Below, piece by piece: positions 1-9,495 of a stretch of DNA of 64,000 nt. The position numbers and the translations under genes were made by a program. The notes beneath the pieces were generated by a model. The model was not told where the DNA came from. It saw only the letters and a list, made by a program, of their open reading frames with translations, and did not search any database. Location of the stretch: the NCBI GenBank assembly GCA_023388055.1, contig JAEWGW010000016.1, positions 1 through 64,000 of the forward strand, read 5' to 3'. The DNA is from Bacillota bacterium (GTDB lineage Bacteria > Bacillota > Bacilli > Paenibacillales > NBRC-103111). Within the stretch, counting starts at the first letter, position 1. Each line of letters begins with the position of its first letter.

Positions 1-888
1 GCCGAAGCGGCCCCCGCACCGGCGGGGCCGCTCCGCGGCGAAGCCGCTGCCGCAGGCGCGCACAGCGCGCGGGCCGCCGCCGGCGGCCAAGGGCCCGGCG
101 GGGCGGGCGAAGCCCCCGCTATGGCCCGGGAGCCTGCCCCGTGGGTGGGCAGGCTGCTAAAGGCACTGGGCGTGCAGCATGAGCTGCAGCTGGCACGCCC
201 CCATGAGGGCGGCGCACATGCGCAGCCGCCCCACACCCGCGCCGGCGAAGCGGCAACGCCGCCGGCTGGCACTGCCCCGCCGCCGGAGGCGGATGCGGCG
301 GCAGACAATGCCACGCTGAAGGGCCTGCTGCTGCAGCTGTCCGCTGCGGAGGACGCGCCGCCCGCGATCCGCGAGCAGGCGCAGCAGCTGGTGCAGCAGG
401 TCACCGGCCAGCAGCTGCTGTTAACACCGGACCGGACCGCCATGTTCACCCATATGACGCTGATGCTGCCCATTATGAACCAGAACGGCAGCCAGACCGC
501 GGCGGTTCATATCCAGTCCCGCAAAGGCGCCAACGGCCAACTGGACGCCCGGAACTGCCATCTGGTCTTCGATCTGGACATGCGTACCCTGGGAACCACA
601 CTGGTGGATGTTCAAGTGACGGACAGAATTGTAGCGCTTCGCGTCCACAATGATTTTCCCGAAATTGGGGAGCTTCTGGAGGAGCACCGGGAGGAAATCC
701 GGGAATCATTGGACAAAATCGGCTACCAGCTGTTATCCATGAAGGTGCTGCCTTATCCGGAGCCCTTGATGCTGGGGGCAGAAGCCGGTACAGACAGCCA
801 AACGGGAGACCCTGGTCCGTCAGCCGCATCATTGGCAGCCAGCCGGTACTACACCACACCCTACAAAGGGGTTGACGTTCGCATATGA
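1..888 (+). CDS. FliK-like C-terminal domain protein (YlqG position), 5' end outside window
   Basis: The frame is open from base 1, so the gene starts before the window; the ATG at 121 is only the first one visible. The first ~140 visible residues are Ala/Pro/Gly-rich and of low complexity, encoded by very GC-rich DNA. From about base 430 the sequence becomes an ordered domain (FTHMTLMLPIMNQNG, ending LLSMKVLPYPEP) that resembles the C-terminal Flg_hook domain of hook-length control proteins. B. subtilis has ylqG, of similar position and unknown function, just before the FlhB-like ylqH; the same order is seen here, with the stop overlapping the next start as ATGA. A hook-length-like role paired with the FlhB-like protein is inference. 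Confidence 0.75.
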   Translation, partial: AEAAPAPAGPLRGEAAAAGAHSARAAAGGQGPGGAGEAPAMAREPAPWVGRLLKALGVQHELQLARPHEGGAHAQPPHTRAGEAATPPAGTAPPPEADAAADNATLKGLLLQLSAAEDAPPAIREQAQQLVQQVTGQQLLLTPDRTAMFTHMTLMLPIMNQNGSQTAAVHIQSRKGANGQLDARNCHLVFDLDMRTLGTTLVDVQVTDRIVALRVHNDFPEIGELLEEHREEIRESLDKIGYQLLSMKVLPYPEPLMLGAEAGTDSQTGDPGPSAASLAASRYYTTPYKGVDVRI

Positions 889-1190
889 CACAACCGGAGC
901 AGCCCGCCAGCGCCGTCAAAAAGGCGGTGGCGTTGAAATATTCCCCCTCTGCTAACAAGGCGCCTGTAGTGGTGGCCAAAGGCAAAGGGCATGTAGCCGA
1001 CGCCATCCTGGGCAAGGCCAAGGAGGCCGGGGTTCCGGTCCAGGAGGATTCCTCCCTCGTAGAGGTGCTGTCCAAGCTGGATATCGAGCAGGAAATTCCC
1101 GGCGAGCTGTATCAGCTGGTGGCGGAGATATTATCCTTCGTATACCGGTCGGACAAGAAGGCGCGGGAATGGAGGGACAACGGCGGATGA
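885..1190 (+). CDS. FlhB C-terminal-domain-like protein (YlqH type)
   Basis: A 101-residue soluble protein matching the cytoplasmic domain of FlhB/EscU export switch proteins: AVALKYSP, VVAKGKGHVADAIL, a VPVQEDSSLVEVL segment, and EIPGELYQLVAEILSFVY at the end. FlhB has an NPTH autocleavage motif just before the AVALKY strand; here the corresponding stretch is an Ala/Lys linker with no NPTH, and there is no membrane domain. It overlaps the FliK-like gene by 4 bases and the next gene by 4 bases, so the three are probably co-translated. In B. subtilis the equivalent ylqH is a separate stand-alone gene. Family assignment is firm; the function (possibly substituting for or modulating FlhB) is unknown. 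Confidence 0.85.
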   Translation: MTQPEQPASAVKKAVALKYSPSANKAPVVVAKGKGHVADAILGKAKEAGVPVQEDSSLVEVLSKLDIEQEIPGELYQLVAEILSFVYRSDKKAREWRDNGG

Positions 1191-1561
1191 CCAGAGAAGC
1201 CGATCAACGCAAGGCATTGGGAAAATGGGGCGAGGACCAAGCCGCGGCTTATTTGTCCGGCTTGGGCGTCCGGATTCTGGCGCGCAACTGGAGAGCAAGA
1301 AGCGGAGAAATCGATATTATCGGAGAGGAAGACGGGCGCCTGGTTTTTGTGGAGGTCCGCACCCGCCGCCTTTCAGGCCGCTTCGGTACGGCAGCAGAAT
1401 CCGTGGATGCCCGGAAGCAGAAGCAGGTCCGGGAAACCGCGCTGGTTTACCTGCATGCCACCCGCCAGATGGCGCGCTCCTGCCGCTTCGACGTGGTTGC
1501 CATAACCGCTGGCTCTGTTCCAGCCAAGGCGGATATCACGCACATTCCCAATGCCTTTTAG
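1187..1561 (+). CDS. YraN (UPF0102) family nuclease-like protein
   Basis: A 124-residue protein with the YraN/UPF0102 signature: LGKWGEDQAAAYL, ILARNWRARSGEIDII, LVFVEVRTR and a terminal CRFDVVAI strand. E..GEIDII..VEVR matches the PD-(D/E)XK-type core expected in this family, often called a Holliday-junction-resolvase-like endonuclease; the biochemical role is not well established. ATG 1187 is preferred over 1169 because GGAGGG at 1171-1176 lies at normal distance before 1187 and the start overlaps the upstream TGA as ATGA. A hairpin terminator follows. Confidence 0.88.
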   Translation: MTREADQRKALGKWGEDQAAAYLSGLGVRILARNWRARSGEIDIIGEEDGRLVFVEVRTRRLSGRFGTAAESVDARKQKQVRETALVYLHATRQMARSCRFDVVAITAGSVPAKADITHIPNAF

Positions 1562-1586
1562 CCGCCGCCGGGATCAGCACATTCCC

Positions 1587-1628
1587 AAAGAAGCATCATC
1601 TCCTTGATGAGTTGCTGCTTCTTTTTTT
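1587..1628 (+). terminator. Rho-independent terminator after yraN
   Basis: AAAGAAGCA at 1587-1595 pairs with TGCTTCTTT at 1616-1624, with an inner TCATC/GATGA stem at 1596-1610; the right arm runs into a T stretch. It closes the backbone group and separates it from the sugar locus. Confidence 0.85.
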
Positions 1629-1704
1629 CGTCCTACACAAAAAAGCGGTTATTTAGTAAAATGAATGGGAAAGAGCGGGCGTTATAGAGAGAGGGTGGTT
1701 TCAT

Positions 1705-4008
1705 TTGAACAAACCGTTTACCAGAAACCGCAAGACCATATTGATTTTACTGAAGCGCTGCTTTAAATATTTTTCCTTGCTTATTGTGCTCATCGCGATG
1801 ATTACTCCGTTATTCATCAAGTCCTATTCCCTGGCCAAGCAGTCTACGATTGAGCAAAGCAATCTGAGATTGAAGGAGGGCATGGATGCCCTGGAGGATC
1901 AGATTATCAAGGCGCAGGAAATTACCAACATCCTGCAGCAGGAGGAAACCTTCAAGCATCTGTTCTTTTTGGAGGGCCCCCCTACCAGCGAATATTACGT
2001 GGATATGAATACCCTTCAAACCAAATTGAAAAGCCTGTCTCTGACCCAGGACATGCTGTCCAACGTATATATCATGTTTCGGGACAATCCTGTGTTTATC
2101 TCCAACTACATTTCGTCAGACGATTACGCGGATGTTTATAATTTGTATTTTAACTATCCCCAGATGCCCGTTGAGCAATTTCATGATTTACTGTTCAAGG
2201 GGAATTCGCTGGTACGGCTGCTGCCATCTATGAAAACGGTTTCTTCTTACTATAACCGTGGAAGCTTCAACGGGCTGACGGCCATCATCAGCAACTCTTA
2301 TTTTAATGCGACTGACCAGAAAAGTGTCATGGGCATTGTTTTGGACGAAGCGGATATTGTCCGTAATATTCTGCGGGAGGCGGATGTTGGGGATCATTTT
2401 GCCTATATGACCGATAGTCAGCAGCAGCTGCTTTTTTCGCATAATTACGAGAACAGTGAAATTCCGACCCGTGCCGAAAATATGGAGGAGGTTACCCTAG
2501 CCTCCAAGAAGTACATCACCCTGTCCTATACCAGTCCCAAGCTGGGGCTGCAAACCGTTATCGGCATTCCGTCCCATACCTTTCAGCAAAATGTGAACGC
2601 CATCCTGGAACTGGTCACTCTCTATATCCTGATCGGCGCTGCCGTTATTGTGATTCTGTCTGTGCTTTTTTCCATGAAGGAGACGTTGTGGTTGAAAAGG
2701 CTGGTGGAGGTTGCCTCCGATTCCACGGATACCAAGTTCAACGCCCGCAATGAATATTCGTATATCAATCACGCCTTTACCCACATCAGTGCAATTAACA
2801 AGGAGCAGCTGGACAAAATCGAGTACCTGAATACGTCTGTTAAGAACTCTGTGCTAAAGCATCTGCTGATGCTGGGTGTGTATACGGAGCGGGAGAAGGA
2901 AGAGGCGGACAGCTATTTCGGGCAGCAATTTCAACGGTTTTGCGTGGCAAAGGTGGGTTTTCGTCTTGATGAAACCGATCAGGGCACCCGTAATATCCAG
3001 CAGAGGCTTGTCATTGAGCTGGAGCAGATGTTTAAGGAGACTATCCGGCATGACTATACGGTGCTCAACTTCCACTCCAATGAGGTCATATTCGTTATCT
3101 TCCCGGAAGAGGAGGTCACAATCGAGGCAATCAAGGAACAGCTGTCCGAATTGATCAGAGCCATGAGCAGCGAGCTTTTCCTCACCATTAACGTGGGGCT
3201 TAGCAGGATCGCCAGTGATAATAAAAATGCCAAGGCAGCGTATCAGCAAGCCAAATATGCCTTCAGCAGCAATGAAAACGAAATTTCCAGCGGTGTTTAT
3301 TTGTACGAGGTTTTGTCGGAGCAAACGGACAGCCAGGTTTTTGATATGACGCTGCTCCTGAAGCTGAATGATGCTCTGATTGCCGGAGAGAAGGGGATTG
3401 TAAGCCAACTGTTTGAGGACAGCATGCAAAGCAATACTCTCCGTCCCGTAACGGAGCAGCAGCTGCTCCAGATGTTCTTCCTGCACCGGCAGGCTGTCTA
3501 TAATGCCCACCGGATGATCGTCAATGAAGGGTCGGATTCAGAAAAGGGCTCCGCCATAACCATCCCTCCATATGATCAGGTGACCGATGTAATCAAGCTG
3601 TTTCATGCTCTCAAGCAGGCGGCGCTGCAATTATGTGAATATGTCAGCATGAACAAACGAAGCAACAATGAAAGATTGAAGGTGGATATTCTCCGCTACA
3701 TTCAGGATCATCATGGAGAGCTGTCGCTGTCGGCCAGCAGCATTGCCGAAGGTCTACTTATTTCAGAAAAGTATGTGTTCTCCTTCATCAAGGAGCAGAC
3801 CGGAAAAAGCCTGGGAAAATATATCGAGGAGATCCGCATTAATAATGCGGAGCGGTTACTTTTGGAGACGGATTATCCCAACAGTAAAATTCTGCTCATG
3901 TGCGGATTCGGCAGTGAAAATACCTTTTACCGGTCCTTTGCCAAAAGACATGCTGTTTCACCCAATGCCTGGCGGGAAATGAACAAAAATCTGCATCAGA
4001 AGCCATAG
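1705..4008 (+). CDS. Membrane-bound AraC-family regulator (YesN-like sensor/regulator)
   Basis: A 767-residue single-chain sensor and transcription factor of the type abundant in Paenibacillus next to sugar ABC transporters. A transmembrane helix lies at about residues 20-42 and a second at about 300-322 (LYILIGAAVIVILSVLFSM), enclosing a ~255-residue extracellular sensor region. A cytoplasmic linker leads to a C-terminal AraC double helix-turn-helix from about residue 658, with LSASSIAEGLLISEKYVFSF as the first HTH and ILLMCGFGSENTFYRSFAKR as the second. The start is TTG, preceded by GAGGGTGG. The location upstream of a glycoside hydrolase and an importer suggests that it senses an extracellular sugar and activates them; the ligand cannot be read from sequence. 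Confidence 0.9.
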   Translation: MNKPFTRNRKTILILLKRCFKYFSLLIVLIAMITPLFIKSYSLAKQSTIEQSNLRLKEGMDALEDQIIKAQEITNILQQEETFKHLFFLEGPPTSEYYVDMNTLQTKLKSLSLTQDMLSNVYIMFRDNPVFISNYISSDDYADVYNLYFNYPQMPVEQFHDLLFKGNSLVRLLPSMKTVSSYYNRGSFNGLTAIISNSYFNATDQKSVMGIVLDEADIVRNILREADVGDHFAYMTDSQQQLLFSHNYENSEIPTRAENMEEVTLASKKYITLSYTSPKLGLQTVIGIPSHTFQQNVNAILELVTLYILIGAAVIVILSVLFSMKETLWLKRLVEVASDSTDTKFNARNEYSYINHAFTHISAINKEQLDKIEYLNTSVKNSVLKHLLMLGVYTEREKEEADSYFGQQFQRFCVAKVGFRLDETDQGTRNIQQRLVIELEQMFKETIRHDYTVLNFHSNEVIFVIFPEEEVTIEAIKEQLSELIRAMSSELFLTINVGLSRIASDNKNAKAAYQQAKYAFSSNENEISSGVYLYEVLSEQTDSQVFDMTLLLKLNDALIAGEKGIVSQLFEDSMQSNTLRPVTEQQLLQMFFLHRQAVYNAHRMIVNEGSDSEKGSAITIPPYDQVTDVIKLFHALKQAALQLCEYVSMNKRSNNERLKVDILRYIQDHHGELSLSASSIAEGLLISEKYVFSFIKEQTGKSLGKYIEEIRINNAERLLLETDYPNSKILLMCGFGSENTFYRSFAKRHAVSPNAWREMNKNLHQKP

Positions 4009-4013
4009 TGGAG

Positions 4014-4043
4014 CCCGGACAGGATACATCGTCCTTGTCCGGG
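4014..4043. terminator. Hairpin between convergent regulator genes
   Basis: CCCGGACAGGA (4014-4024) pairs with TCCTTGTCCGGG (4032-4043) apart from one bulged T. It sits between the stop of the YesN-like gene and the end of the convergent araC gene and could serve both directions. The T tract is short. Confidence 0.6.
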
Positions 4044-4064
4044 ATTTTCCGCATTTTCCGTGGT

Positions 4065-4922
4065 CTATCTATGGTCCGTACGGTAATGAAGCGGTACTGT
4101 TCCGTACCTTTTCTTGAATATCCGGCAAAAGTAGGTCACATCCGCATAACCGACCTTACGGGATATTTGACTTACCGGCAGGGAGGTAGTCAGCAGCAGC
4201 AGGCTGGCCTCCTCCAGCCTTTTTTTGTTGATGTATTCGGTAATGGTATTGCCGGTATGGCTGCGGAACATTCTGGACAGATAGCTGGCAGACAGGTGAA
4301 TTTCCGAGGACAGCTTCTCCAACTGGAACGGCTCCTGGTAATGCTGCTCCAGCCAATCCATGACGATCTCAATATGCCGGGAAGCCCTCGGCTGAAGAGG
4401 CTGGCCGGGGAGATGGCTGCCGGCAATGATTCTTGTCTGTAGATAGGACAGGAAGGGGGCGAGAAAGGAGTAGAAATGCTGCCTCCGGTCCGACTGAGGA
4501 GTCAAGGCAAGGGTTTCGTCCAGAAGGCGGAACTGGCTGACCAGCTCCAGATCCTGCCTCTCATTGAGCAGGAATACTTGCTCCTCCGGCTGCAAATGAA
4601 TCAGGGAGGAGATGAAGGCATGTATGGACGGGAAAAGAGCGGCAAAACGTTCATCCAGAGGCAGCTTGATTTTGAGGAGGGTACGGGTATAGGGAATATC
4701 CATATTGAAGGAATGAATCTGGAAAGGCTGATAAAACAACAGCATATGCGGCTCGATCCTGTATTGACGGCCGTTTAGGATAAGCTGGCCCATCCCTTCA
4801 TGAACATAAAGGAATTCCATTCCCTCGTGAGCATGGATAAATTCTACCGGATGATCCTGGAAACGGGTAGCATATGTAAACAAGAACACATCCAGCCAAG
4901 GCATGGGCGTTAACTGAATCAT
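4065..4922 (-). CDS. AraC-family transcriptional regulator with N-terminal cupin domain
   Basis: A 285-residue soluble regulator. The N-terminal half is a cupin-type sensing domain (HAHEGMEFLYVHEGMGQLIL, then YRIEPHMLLFYQPFQIHSF). The C-terminal ~100 residues form the AraC HTH pair (LSSEIHLSASYLSRMFRSHT and VGYADVTYFCRIFKKRYG). The start codon follows GGGAGGAGG on the minus strand. It is divergent from the large glycoside hydrolase gene at 5146 and shares a ~220 bp intergenic region with it that contains a cre-like site, which makes it the likely direct activator of that gene (inference). Confidence 0.9.
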   Translation of the reverse strand: MIQLTPMPWLDVFLFTYATRFQDHPVEFIHAHEGMEFLYVHEGMGQLILNGRQYRIEPHMLLFYQPFQIHSFNMDIPYTRTLLKIKLPLDERFAALFPSIHAFISSLIHLQPEEQVFLLNERQDLELVSQFRLLDETLALTPQSDRRQHFYSFLAPFLSYLQTRIIAGSHLPGQPLQPRASRHIEIVMDWLEQHYQEPFQLEKLSSEIHLSASYLSRMFRSHTGNTITEYINKKRLEEASLLLLTTSLPVSQISRKVGYADVTYFCRIFKKRYGTVPLHYRTDHR

Positions 4923-5033
4923 ATGTATGCCTCCTCCCTCTTGAAATCAACCATGTACAGCCGACCGTTCCGCGGCTTCATGAAGAAGAATATCCCGCAT
5001 TGAAGGCGCATCCGAATTGTAGCATAAATTAAT

Positions 5034-5048
5034 ATGTAAGCGCTACCG
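5034..5048. promoter_or_regulatory. cre-like CcpA site between araC and glycoside hydrolase
   Basis: ATGTAAGCGCTACCG matches the cre consensus WTGNAANCGNWNNCW at all but the last position. It lies about 100 bases before the ATG of the hydrolase and about 110 bases before the divergent araC start, where CcpA could repress either or both in the presence of preferred sugars. Confidence 0.6.
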
Positions 5049-5145
5049 TGAAGTGGGAAAGGAAGTTCAATTCTTTCAAAAATTCCTATATCCGCCTCAT
5101 GGTACAATTTGGATGAGTTATATTTAATCATAAGGAGGAATAAGG

Positions 5146-8100
5146 ATGGGTTTTCGAAAAGCTTCAAGGGTTATGGTTGTCTGGTTATGCGCTGTATTCA
5201 TGCTGAGCCTCAGTTCTCCTGGGATGCTGGCGGCGGCAGCCGATCCGGAGGATGTGCCGGCAGGTGTTGAACTTATGGTTGACGCCGGCACAGTGGTGGC
5301 CCCGATGAAGGATACCATTCGTGGTACGAACATTGGACTGTGGACGAATAACGAATTTCATCCCGTCAGCAGCCGGTCAGAGAGATATGTAAATTTAATC
5401 AAGGAGGCGGGGATTACTCTCGTGCGCTTTCCCGCCGGCAGTGAAGCCGACAGTATCTACTGGGACAGGACCAACTCCTATAAGTGGTACCAAGGACCAA
5501 GTCCTTATACCAAGACGTTGACAGCAGCTACCTTCGACAGCTATATGGACATGCTTCATGTGGTGGGTGCGCAGGCGCTGGTAACGGTGAATGCCAGGAT
5601 TAACAACAGTGCCATGGCAGCAGATATGGTGCGCTACGCCAATGTGGAGAAGGGCTATAATATTAAGTATTGGGAAATCGGCAATGAGCCTGAATACTAT
5701 GGGGGCCAATACAAGATTACCCCTGTGCAATTTGCCCTCCGGATAGAGGAATATACGGCTGCCATGAAGGCTGTAGATCCGTCGATTATCATCGTGGGTC
5801 CGGCGAATGGCGGTATCACGGGTTTGATGACAAATTGGGTAAAGCCCACTTTAGAAAAGCTGCATGCTGACAATAAGCCGGTGGATGCTATTTCTGTCCA
5901 TTGGTATCCGCTGGCGGGAGATCAGACCAATCCGGGGTCCTCTGCCTATCCCAGCATTGAGAATCTGCTCACCTATGAAGGAACCGATTGGCAGCCCTCC
6001 TACATGAACTGGGCGGACAAGGTAGCTGAAACCATGCCTGTGGATAATTTGATCAATTACCGCAATCAGTATGCACCCAATGCCCTGATTGGGCTGACCG
6101 AATTGGGACAAGTCACCTCCAAGGGCGAAGGAGTTGCAGACAGCCTGGCAGGAGCTGTATGGCTTGCCGATATCTTAGGCAGATTCGCTTACCATCAGGT
6201 GGATTATATTACCCAGTTTCTGCTTCAGGGCGATCAGACGTATTCCTTATTCAATATCGCCAAGGAGCTTCGGCCCGCTTATTATGTCTACCCCCTCATC
6301 ACCCGTTACTTCGGTGACACCCTGCTGTCCTCCAGCAGCAGCGACAACCAGAATTTCACCGTATGGGCCAGCAAACGCACAGGTGAGGACAATAAGCTGC
6401 ATGTGATGGTTATCAATAAGAATATAACCGAGGATTTGCCTGCTACGCTCAATCTTGCCCAATTTAATCCGCAATCTGCCGCATCCGCCTGGGTGTTGAA
6501 TGGACCGGCTGCTAATGCATTAACCGGGACCAATATCAACGGAGTCCAAGTAGCGGCTAACGGTACGCTGGGTGAAATTCCCGGCGCCCCTGTTTCAGGA
6601 GTGTCAAACAGCTTTACAAGAATCTATCCTGCCCATTCCGTTACTGTAATGGAGCTGACGGCCAAACCGGAGATCAAACAATCCACCCGCTATCTGGGGC
6701 AATATACGGAGGGAGTCAGTGAAAGGAAGACGGCAAAGGATTTTCCCGGAAATGCTACCCATACACCGGAGGGCTTCGGCAAAATCTGGGCCACCGGATC
6801 AACCCAATTCAAAGTAAATATCCCCGAGACCGGCGTTTATGACTTCTCGGCGCTTGCTTACGGAGAAGGGGGCAATCCATCCTTTCATGTCCTGTTGGAT
6901 GGACAGAGCGTTCCCGGCGCTTCGTGGGGCCTGACGAATAGCTGGCAGCAGTACCAGGGCAGCCTGGGAACGGTAACCGCCGGTATGCATACGATTCGAA
7001 TTCATAACAATAGTCCGGCCGGCAATAATCTGGACCTGGCGCATCTGGATATCGTTGGCGCGGCACCGGCTCCGTTCAGTCAGATATCACCGGCAAACAA
7101 TGCCACAATTGCCTCCAGATCTGTAGTGCTGGATTGGAAGCAAACCATTGGAGGAAAGCTGTTTGCCCCCTTCGGAGCAGATGATTATTTTCTCACTGTA
7201 GCCGATAATCCCCAATTAACCAATCCTGTGGTGAATAGAAGAGCCACCGCGACCAGCTATGAGTTAACAGGCCTGCAATACAATAAAACGTATTATTGGA
7301 AGGTGACCGCTAATAATACCAATGGCTTAACCCCCTCTGAAGCCGTGTTCAGCTTCACTGTGGATGGCGAAGCTGCCCGTTTTTGGGGTTCCTACGCAGA
7401 TGGAGTCCAGGAGAGGAAAGCACCGTCCGACCTACCCGGCAATCCGGTGAATACTCCTCAAGGATGGGGAAGAGTCGGACAAGGGGAATCAGCCCAATGG
7501 TCTGTTCATTTCCCGGAAACAAAGGCTTATAATGTGACAGCCAGTGTATATGGCGAGGGCATAAATCCCTCCTTTCAGTTGAAGATCGATGGTCAAAGCA
7601 TCCCCGGCGCAACGTGGACCGCAGGAAACGCTTGGAATGCGTACACCGGCAGCCTGGGAACTGTCCCGGCAGGCGTCCATACGGTTGAGCTCAGCAACAG
7701 CAGTGCCGTGGGAGGGAGCGGCATCAATGTATCGTATCTGGATATCCTGGGTGCGGCGCCGGCTTTATTCAGCCTCGCTTCTCCGGCAAATCATGCAGCT
7801 GTGGGGCCAACTGTAACACTCGACTGGGCGCAGCAAGTGGACGGCAGGCAGTTTGCTCCCCAGGGTGCCAATGACTATACGGTTATGATTGCCGATAATG
7901 TAGGGTTTGCCAATCCGGTGTTGGAAACGACAGTGTACTCCACCAACCTGCTGGTGAATGATTTGGCCTACAGCTCGACGTATTATTGGAAGGTCATCGC
8001 CAATAATGCCAACGGCATCACGTCATCGGGAGCAGCCTTCAGCTTTACGACCCCTGCAGCTCCGACAACACCCGTATTTACCCGCCATCTGGCTCAATAT

Positions 8101-9468
8101 GCCACTGCCATGAGTGAACGGAAGCTGGCAGGGGATTATCCGGGAAACAGCAGCAGCACTCCCAATGGATGGGGCAAGATCTGGATGAGCGCGTCCGGTA
8201 AATGGTCTGTCCATATTCCCAGATCAGGCAGCTACAATGCTGTTATCCGGGCATTAGGGGAAGGCACCGCCACAATGGAAGTAAAAGTGAATGGAGTGAC
8301 GGTTCCTGCCTCCTCCCGGGCGCTGACTAACAAGTGGGTGGACTATACAGTAAGCTTGGGAGCACTCCCTGCAGGTAAGCATACTGTGGAAATTCGTAAC
8401 AGCAGTGCCGCCACAGGCAATAATGTGGATGTGGCTTGGCTGGATATCGCCGGGGCGGCACCTGCTCCCTTCACCTTGATGCAGCCGGCGAATGATGCCA
8501 TCATGGATCCCGCAGCTGTGACTCTGGATTGGACCCAGGTGGTGGGCACCAAGTCCTTTGCTCCCTTTGGTGCAGCGCAATACAGTGTGGTTGTTGCCGA
8601 TAATGCCGGGCTGCTTAATCCTATTATCAATGCCACTGTAACCGGGACCACCTATCAAGTGGATAACCTGCAGTATCAATCCACGTATTATTGGAAGGTG
8701 ACTGCTCATAATGCTAACGGCTCTACACCGGCTAACGCGGTGTTCCGCTTCAGCACACCGGCAGCACCGGAAACATACGCAGCAGCCCGTTATCTGGGAC
8801 AATATGCACCATCGATGACGGAAAGAAAAGCGGCAGCGGATTATCCCGGCAATACCAAGGATACGCCAAACGGCTGGGGCAAAATCTGGATGAGCGCCTC
8901 AGGTAAGTGGACTGTCCATGCTCCGCGAACGGGTATCTACAGCGCCAATATCCGGGCTTTAGGAGAGGGCACAGCAACCTTCGAGGTGAAAATTGACGGT
9001 GTGCTTGTTTCCCGCTCTTCCCGGAACCTGACCAACAAATGGGCAGATTATCAAGTGGGCCTGGGAGTTATGACAGAGGGCAATCATACAGTGGAGCTTC
9101 GGAATGCCAGTGCCGTAACCGGCAACAACGTGGATGTGGCCCATCTGGATATCGCCGGGGCGGCGCCTGCCCCATTCACCTTGATGCAGCCTGGGAATGG
9201 AGCAGTGGTAAATCCGGCAGCAGTTACCTTGGATTGGACACAGATCGTTGGCAACAGGCCATTCGCCCCTTTCGGTGCTGACTCGTACCAGGTTGAAGTT
9301 GCCGATAATGCCCAGCTGCTCAACCCCATTGTAAATGCGACCGTTACGCAGACCACCTATCAAGTGCAGAATCTGTCCCCTCAGGCCACCTATTATTGGA
9401 GGGTGACCGCTAATAATGCCAATGGCTCAACAGCAGCCGATGCCGTGCTCCATTTCACCACCGAGTAA
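5146..9468 (+). CDS. Secreted multi-modular glycoside hydrolase with four tandem C-terminal modules
   Basis: A 1440-residue exported protein. A signal peptide covers about residues 1-32, ending near LAAAAD. Residues ~40-500 look like a clan GH-A (beta/alpha)8 hydrolase related to GH39/44/51-type arabinofuranosidases or xylosidases: YWEIGNEP holds the likely acid/base Glu181 and GLTELGQ the likely nucleophile Glu319. From residue 515 there are four repeats starting near 515, 745, 980 and 1215. Each has a ~135-residue jelly-roll-like part (R-L-Q-Y...ERK...YPGN...GKIW...LDIAGAAPAPF) and a ~95-residue fibronectin-III-like part (LDWTQ...FAPFGA...YYWKVTANNANG). Strong RBS AAGGAGG precedes the ATG. 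It lacks SLH or LPXTG anchoring, so it is probably released. The exact GH family and substrate are not certain. Confidence 0.85.
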   Translation: MGFRKASRVMVVWLCAVFMLSLSSPGMLAAAADPEDVPAGVELMVDAGTVVAPMKDTIRGTNIGLWTNNEFHPVSSRSERYVNLIKEAGITLVRFPAGSEADSIYWDRTNSYKWYQGPSPYTKTLTAATFDSYMDMLHVVGAQALVTVNARINNSAMAADMVRYANVEKGYNIKYWEIGNEPEYYGGQYKITPVQFALRIEEYTAAMKAVDPSIIIVGPANGGITGLMTNWVKPTLEKLHADNKPVDAISVHWYPLAGDQTNPGSSAYPSIENLLTYEGTDWQPSYMNWADKVAETMPVDNLINYRNQYAPNALIGLTELGQVTSKGEGVADSLAGAVWLADILGRFAYHQVDYITQFLLQGDQTYSLFNIAKELRPAYYVYPLITRYFGDTLLSSSSSDNQNFTVWASKRTGEDNKLHVMVINKNITEDLPATLNLAQFNPQSAASAWVLNGPAANALTGTNINGVQVAANGTLGEIPGAPVSGVSNSFTRIYPAHSVTVMELTAKPEIKQSTRYLGQYTEGVSERKTAKDFPGNATHTPEGFGKIWATGSTQFKVNIPETGVYDFSALAYGEGGNPSFHVLLDGQSVPGASWGLTNSWQQYQGSLGTVTAGMHTIRIHNNSPAGNNLDLAHLDIVGAAPAPFSQISPANNATIASRSVVLDWKQTIGGKLFAPFGADDYFLTVADNPQLTNPVVNRRATATSYELTGLQYNKTYYWKVTANNTNGLTPSEAVFSFTVDGEAARFWGSYADGVQERKAPSDLPGNPVNTPQGWGRVGQGESAQWSVHFPETKAYNVTASVYGEGINPSFQLKIDGQSIPGATWTAGNAWNAYTGSLGTVPAGVHTVELSNSSAVGGSGINVSYLDILGAAPALFSLASPANHAAVGPTVTLDWAQQVDGRQFAPQGANDYTVMIADNVGFANPVLETTVYSTNLLVNDLAYSSTYYWKVIANNANGITSSGAAFSFTTPAAPTTPVFTRHLAQYATAMSERKLAGDYPGNSSSTPNGWGKIWMSASGKWSVHIPRSGSYNAVIRALGEGTATMEVKVNGVTVPASSRALTNKWVDYTVSLGALPAGKHTVEIRNSSAATGNNVDVAWLDIAGAAPAPFTLMQPANDAIMDPAAVTLDWTQVVGTKSFAPFGAAQYSVVVADNAGLLNPIINATVTGTTYQVDNLQYQSTYYWKVTAHNANGSTPANAVFRFSTPAAPETYAAARYLGQYAPSMTERKAAADYPGNTKDTPNGWGKIWMSASGKWTVHAPRTGIYSANIRALGEGTATFEVKIDGVLVSRSSRNLTNKWADYQVGLGVMTEGNHTVELRNASAVTGNNVDVAHLDIAGAAPAPFTLMQPGNGAVVNPAAVTLDWTQIVGNRPFAPFGADSYQVEVADNAQLLNPIVNATVTQTTYQVQNLSPQATYYWRVTANNANGSTAADAVLHFTTE

Positions 9469-9495
9469 GAAGAGGTAGTCAATCAAATCCGGTTC

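Noticed and set aside
120..1075. Overlapping minus-strand frames opposite the ylqG-like gene
   Set aside because: Mirror frames in GC-rich DNA, without motifs.
6688..9468. Regular DNA repeats, CRISPR-like at first view
   Set aside because: They are coding repeats of ~700 bp in the glycoside hydrolase.
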